The translations under genes and the position numbers were made by a program. DNA of 64,000 bases from Nitrospira sp. (GTDB lineage Bacteria > Nitrospirota > Nitrospiria > Nitrospirales > UBA8639): positions 2,180,001 through 2,244,000 of the forward strand of contig CP058931.1 in the NCBI GenBank assembly GCA_024760505.1. The letters run 5' to 3'. Positions 63,557-64,000 of this stretch are shown piece after piece. The notes beneath the pieces were generated by a model. That model made no database searches and was not told where the DNA came from. It saw nothing but the letters and a program-made list of their open reading frames with translations. How positions within the stretch are numbered: position 1 is the first letter of the stretch; every line of letters starts with the position of its first letter.

Positions 63557-64000
63557 ATGGGGTTTTTCAATAAATTCTTCGGGTTCCGCTGGAGCCTTTA
63601 CATCGTCCAGAACGGAACCCAATTGACGTATGCCATGCACGAGCACTCGGTTATTAGAATGCTTGGCTATGTGATGGGTTACTTTGCTAACGGTGGAAGG
63701 CCCGTCGAGCCTTGGAGCTTGCTCCTGAACTTCAACCGCAAGCATCAGACGATAAAGCTGGGGCCTGAGCATTTCACTTCTGACGGAAAATATGTAACTC
63801 CTGCCCTTATTCAGCAAATCGAGTCCATAGACCCCGGCTGGAAAGTTGAAGGCGCGAAGCCGGTTTTTGAAGAGGCAGCGACAAAAAAACGCATCAAGAT
63901 CAGCGAGTACACACCAGGGCACAGCAACATCCAATCGATGCTTGACAACATCCATAAACCCGGTGAACTTACCTTCTACTCTGTGATGGATGAAATCTTT
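63557..64000 (+). CDS. Protein of unknown function, N-terminal part (runs off right edge)
   Basis: ATG 63557 follows AAGGAG with 8 bases between, and the frame stays open for 148 codons to the end of the window. The product starts MGFFNKFFGFRWSLYIV and continues with an unknown alpha/beta-looking sequence (YAMHEHSVIRMLGYVMGYF, PWSLLLNFNRKHQTIKL), no signal peptide and no TM. I recall similar hypothetical proteins but no function. It is divergent from the hydrogenase operon, with about 390 bp between. An opposite-strand frame (63536-63955) is rejected. Confidence 0.8.
   Translation, partial: MGFFNKFFGFRWSLYIVQNGTQLTYAMHEHSVIRMLGYVMGYFANGGRPVEPWSLLLNFNRKHQTIKLGPEHFTSDGKYVTPALIQQIESIDPGWKVEGAKPVFEEAATKKRIKISEYTPGHSNIQSMLDNIHKPGELTFYSVMDEIF

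Noticed and set aside
63536..63955. Minus-strand 139-codon frame at the right end
   Set aside because: The plus strand has an open frame through the edge with AAGGAG before its ATG and a plausible protein; the minus frame is its shadow.
1..64000. tRNA, rRNA, CRISPR arrays, integrases, transposases
   Set aside because: I looked for T-loop patterns in gaps, regularly spaced repeats and mobile-element proteins and saw none.

Overview
The window looks like a chromosomal segment of a Nitrospirota bacterium, most likely the genus Nitrospira. This is an inference from gene content: a 2-oxoacid:ferredoxin oxidoreductase with a GltD-like flavoprotein, a group 3b-type [NiFe] hydrogenase, orphan soxCD, CHASE2 and FecR proteins, many two-component systems, and a dispersed repeat of a kind I recall from Nitrospira genomes. 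No rRNA, tRNA, CRISPR array, integrase or transposase is visible.

Layout. 1-9 kb: the N-terminal part of a GAF-domain protein (off the left edge), a DsbA-like oxidoreductase, YceI, then a minus-strand signalling block with a response regulator, a Rossmann-histidine kinase fusion, a Cache-HAMP-PAS histidine kinase, a haem-type DUF3365 protein and an M28 peptidase. 9-16 kb: a CHASE2 nucleotide cyclase and a 1.1-kilo-residue FecR-TPR-beta-barrel protein. 16-26 kb: small secreted proteins, MscS, a beta-CASP nuclease overlapping a LOG-family gene, an FNR-like regulator, an outer-membrane protein, CopD, a repeat element and an RRM protein. 26.7-35.3 kb: a complete heavy-metal RND efflux operon (CzcCBA type) with its two-component system, a decayed DUF2231 gene and a PepSY protein. 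35.6-38.4 kb: YchF and an orphan histidine kinase.

38.5-51.7 kb is the accessory part. A Phd/RelE pair sits between a secreted-protein gene and the 3' remnant of its paralogue. A UPF0489 (peptide-arginase-like) gene follows. Four decayed 3' pieces of a P-type ATPase gene, all in the same orientation as the intact ATPase at 48990-51680, are separated by cargo: a truncated antitoxin and a DUF5615/DUF433 pair; soxCD; two small cysteine-bearing proteins (one cupredoxin-like); and a double alpha/beta hydrolase whose first nucleophile elbow has lost its serine. This ATPase-tail array is the most unusual structure in the window.

52.4-64 kb is an anaerobic-metabolism block: a membrane-anchored cytochrome, the four-gene 2-oxoacid:ferredoxin oxidoreductase operon, a universal stress protein with a 30-residue membrane peptide, a secreted Lon-like protease without an AAA+ domain, and a divergent [NiFe] hydrogenase operon (gamma-delta-alpha) with no beta subunit beside it and palindromes in its control region. 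A gene of unknown function runs off the right edge.
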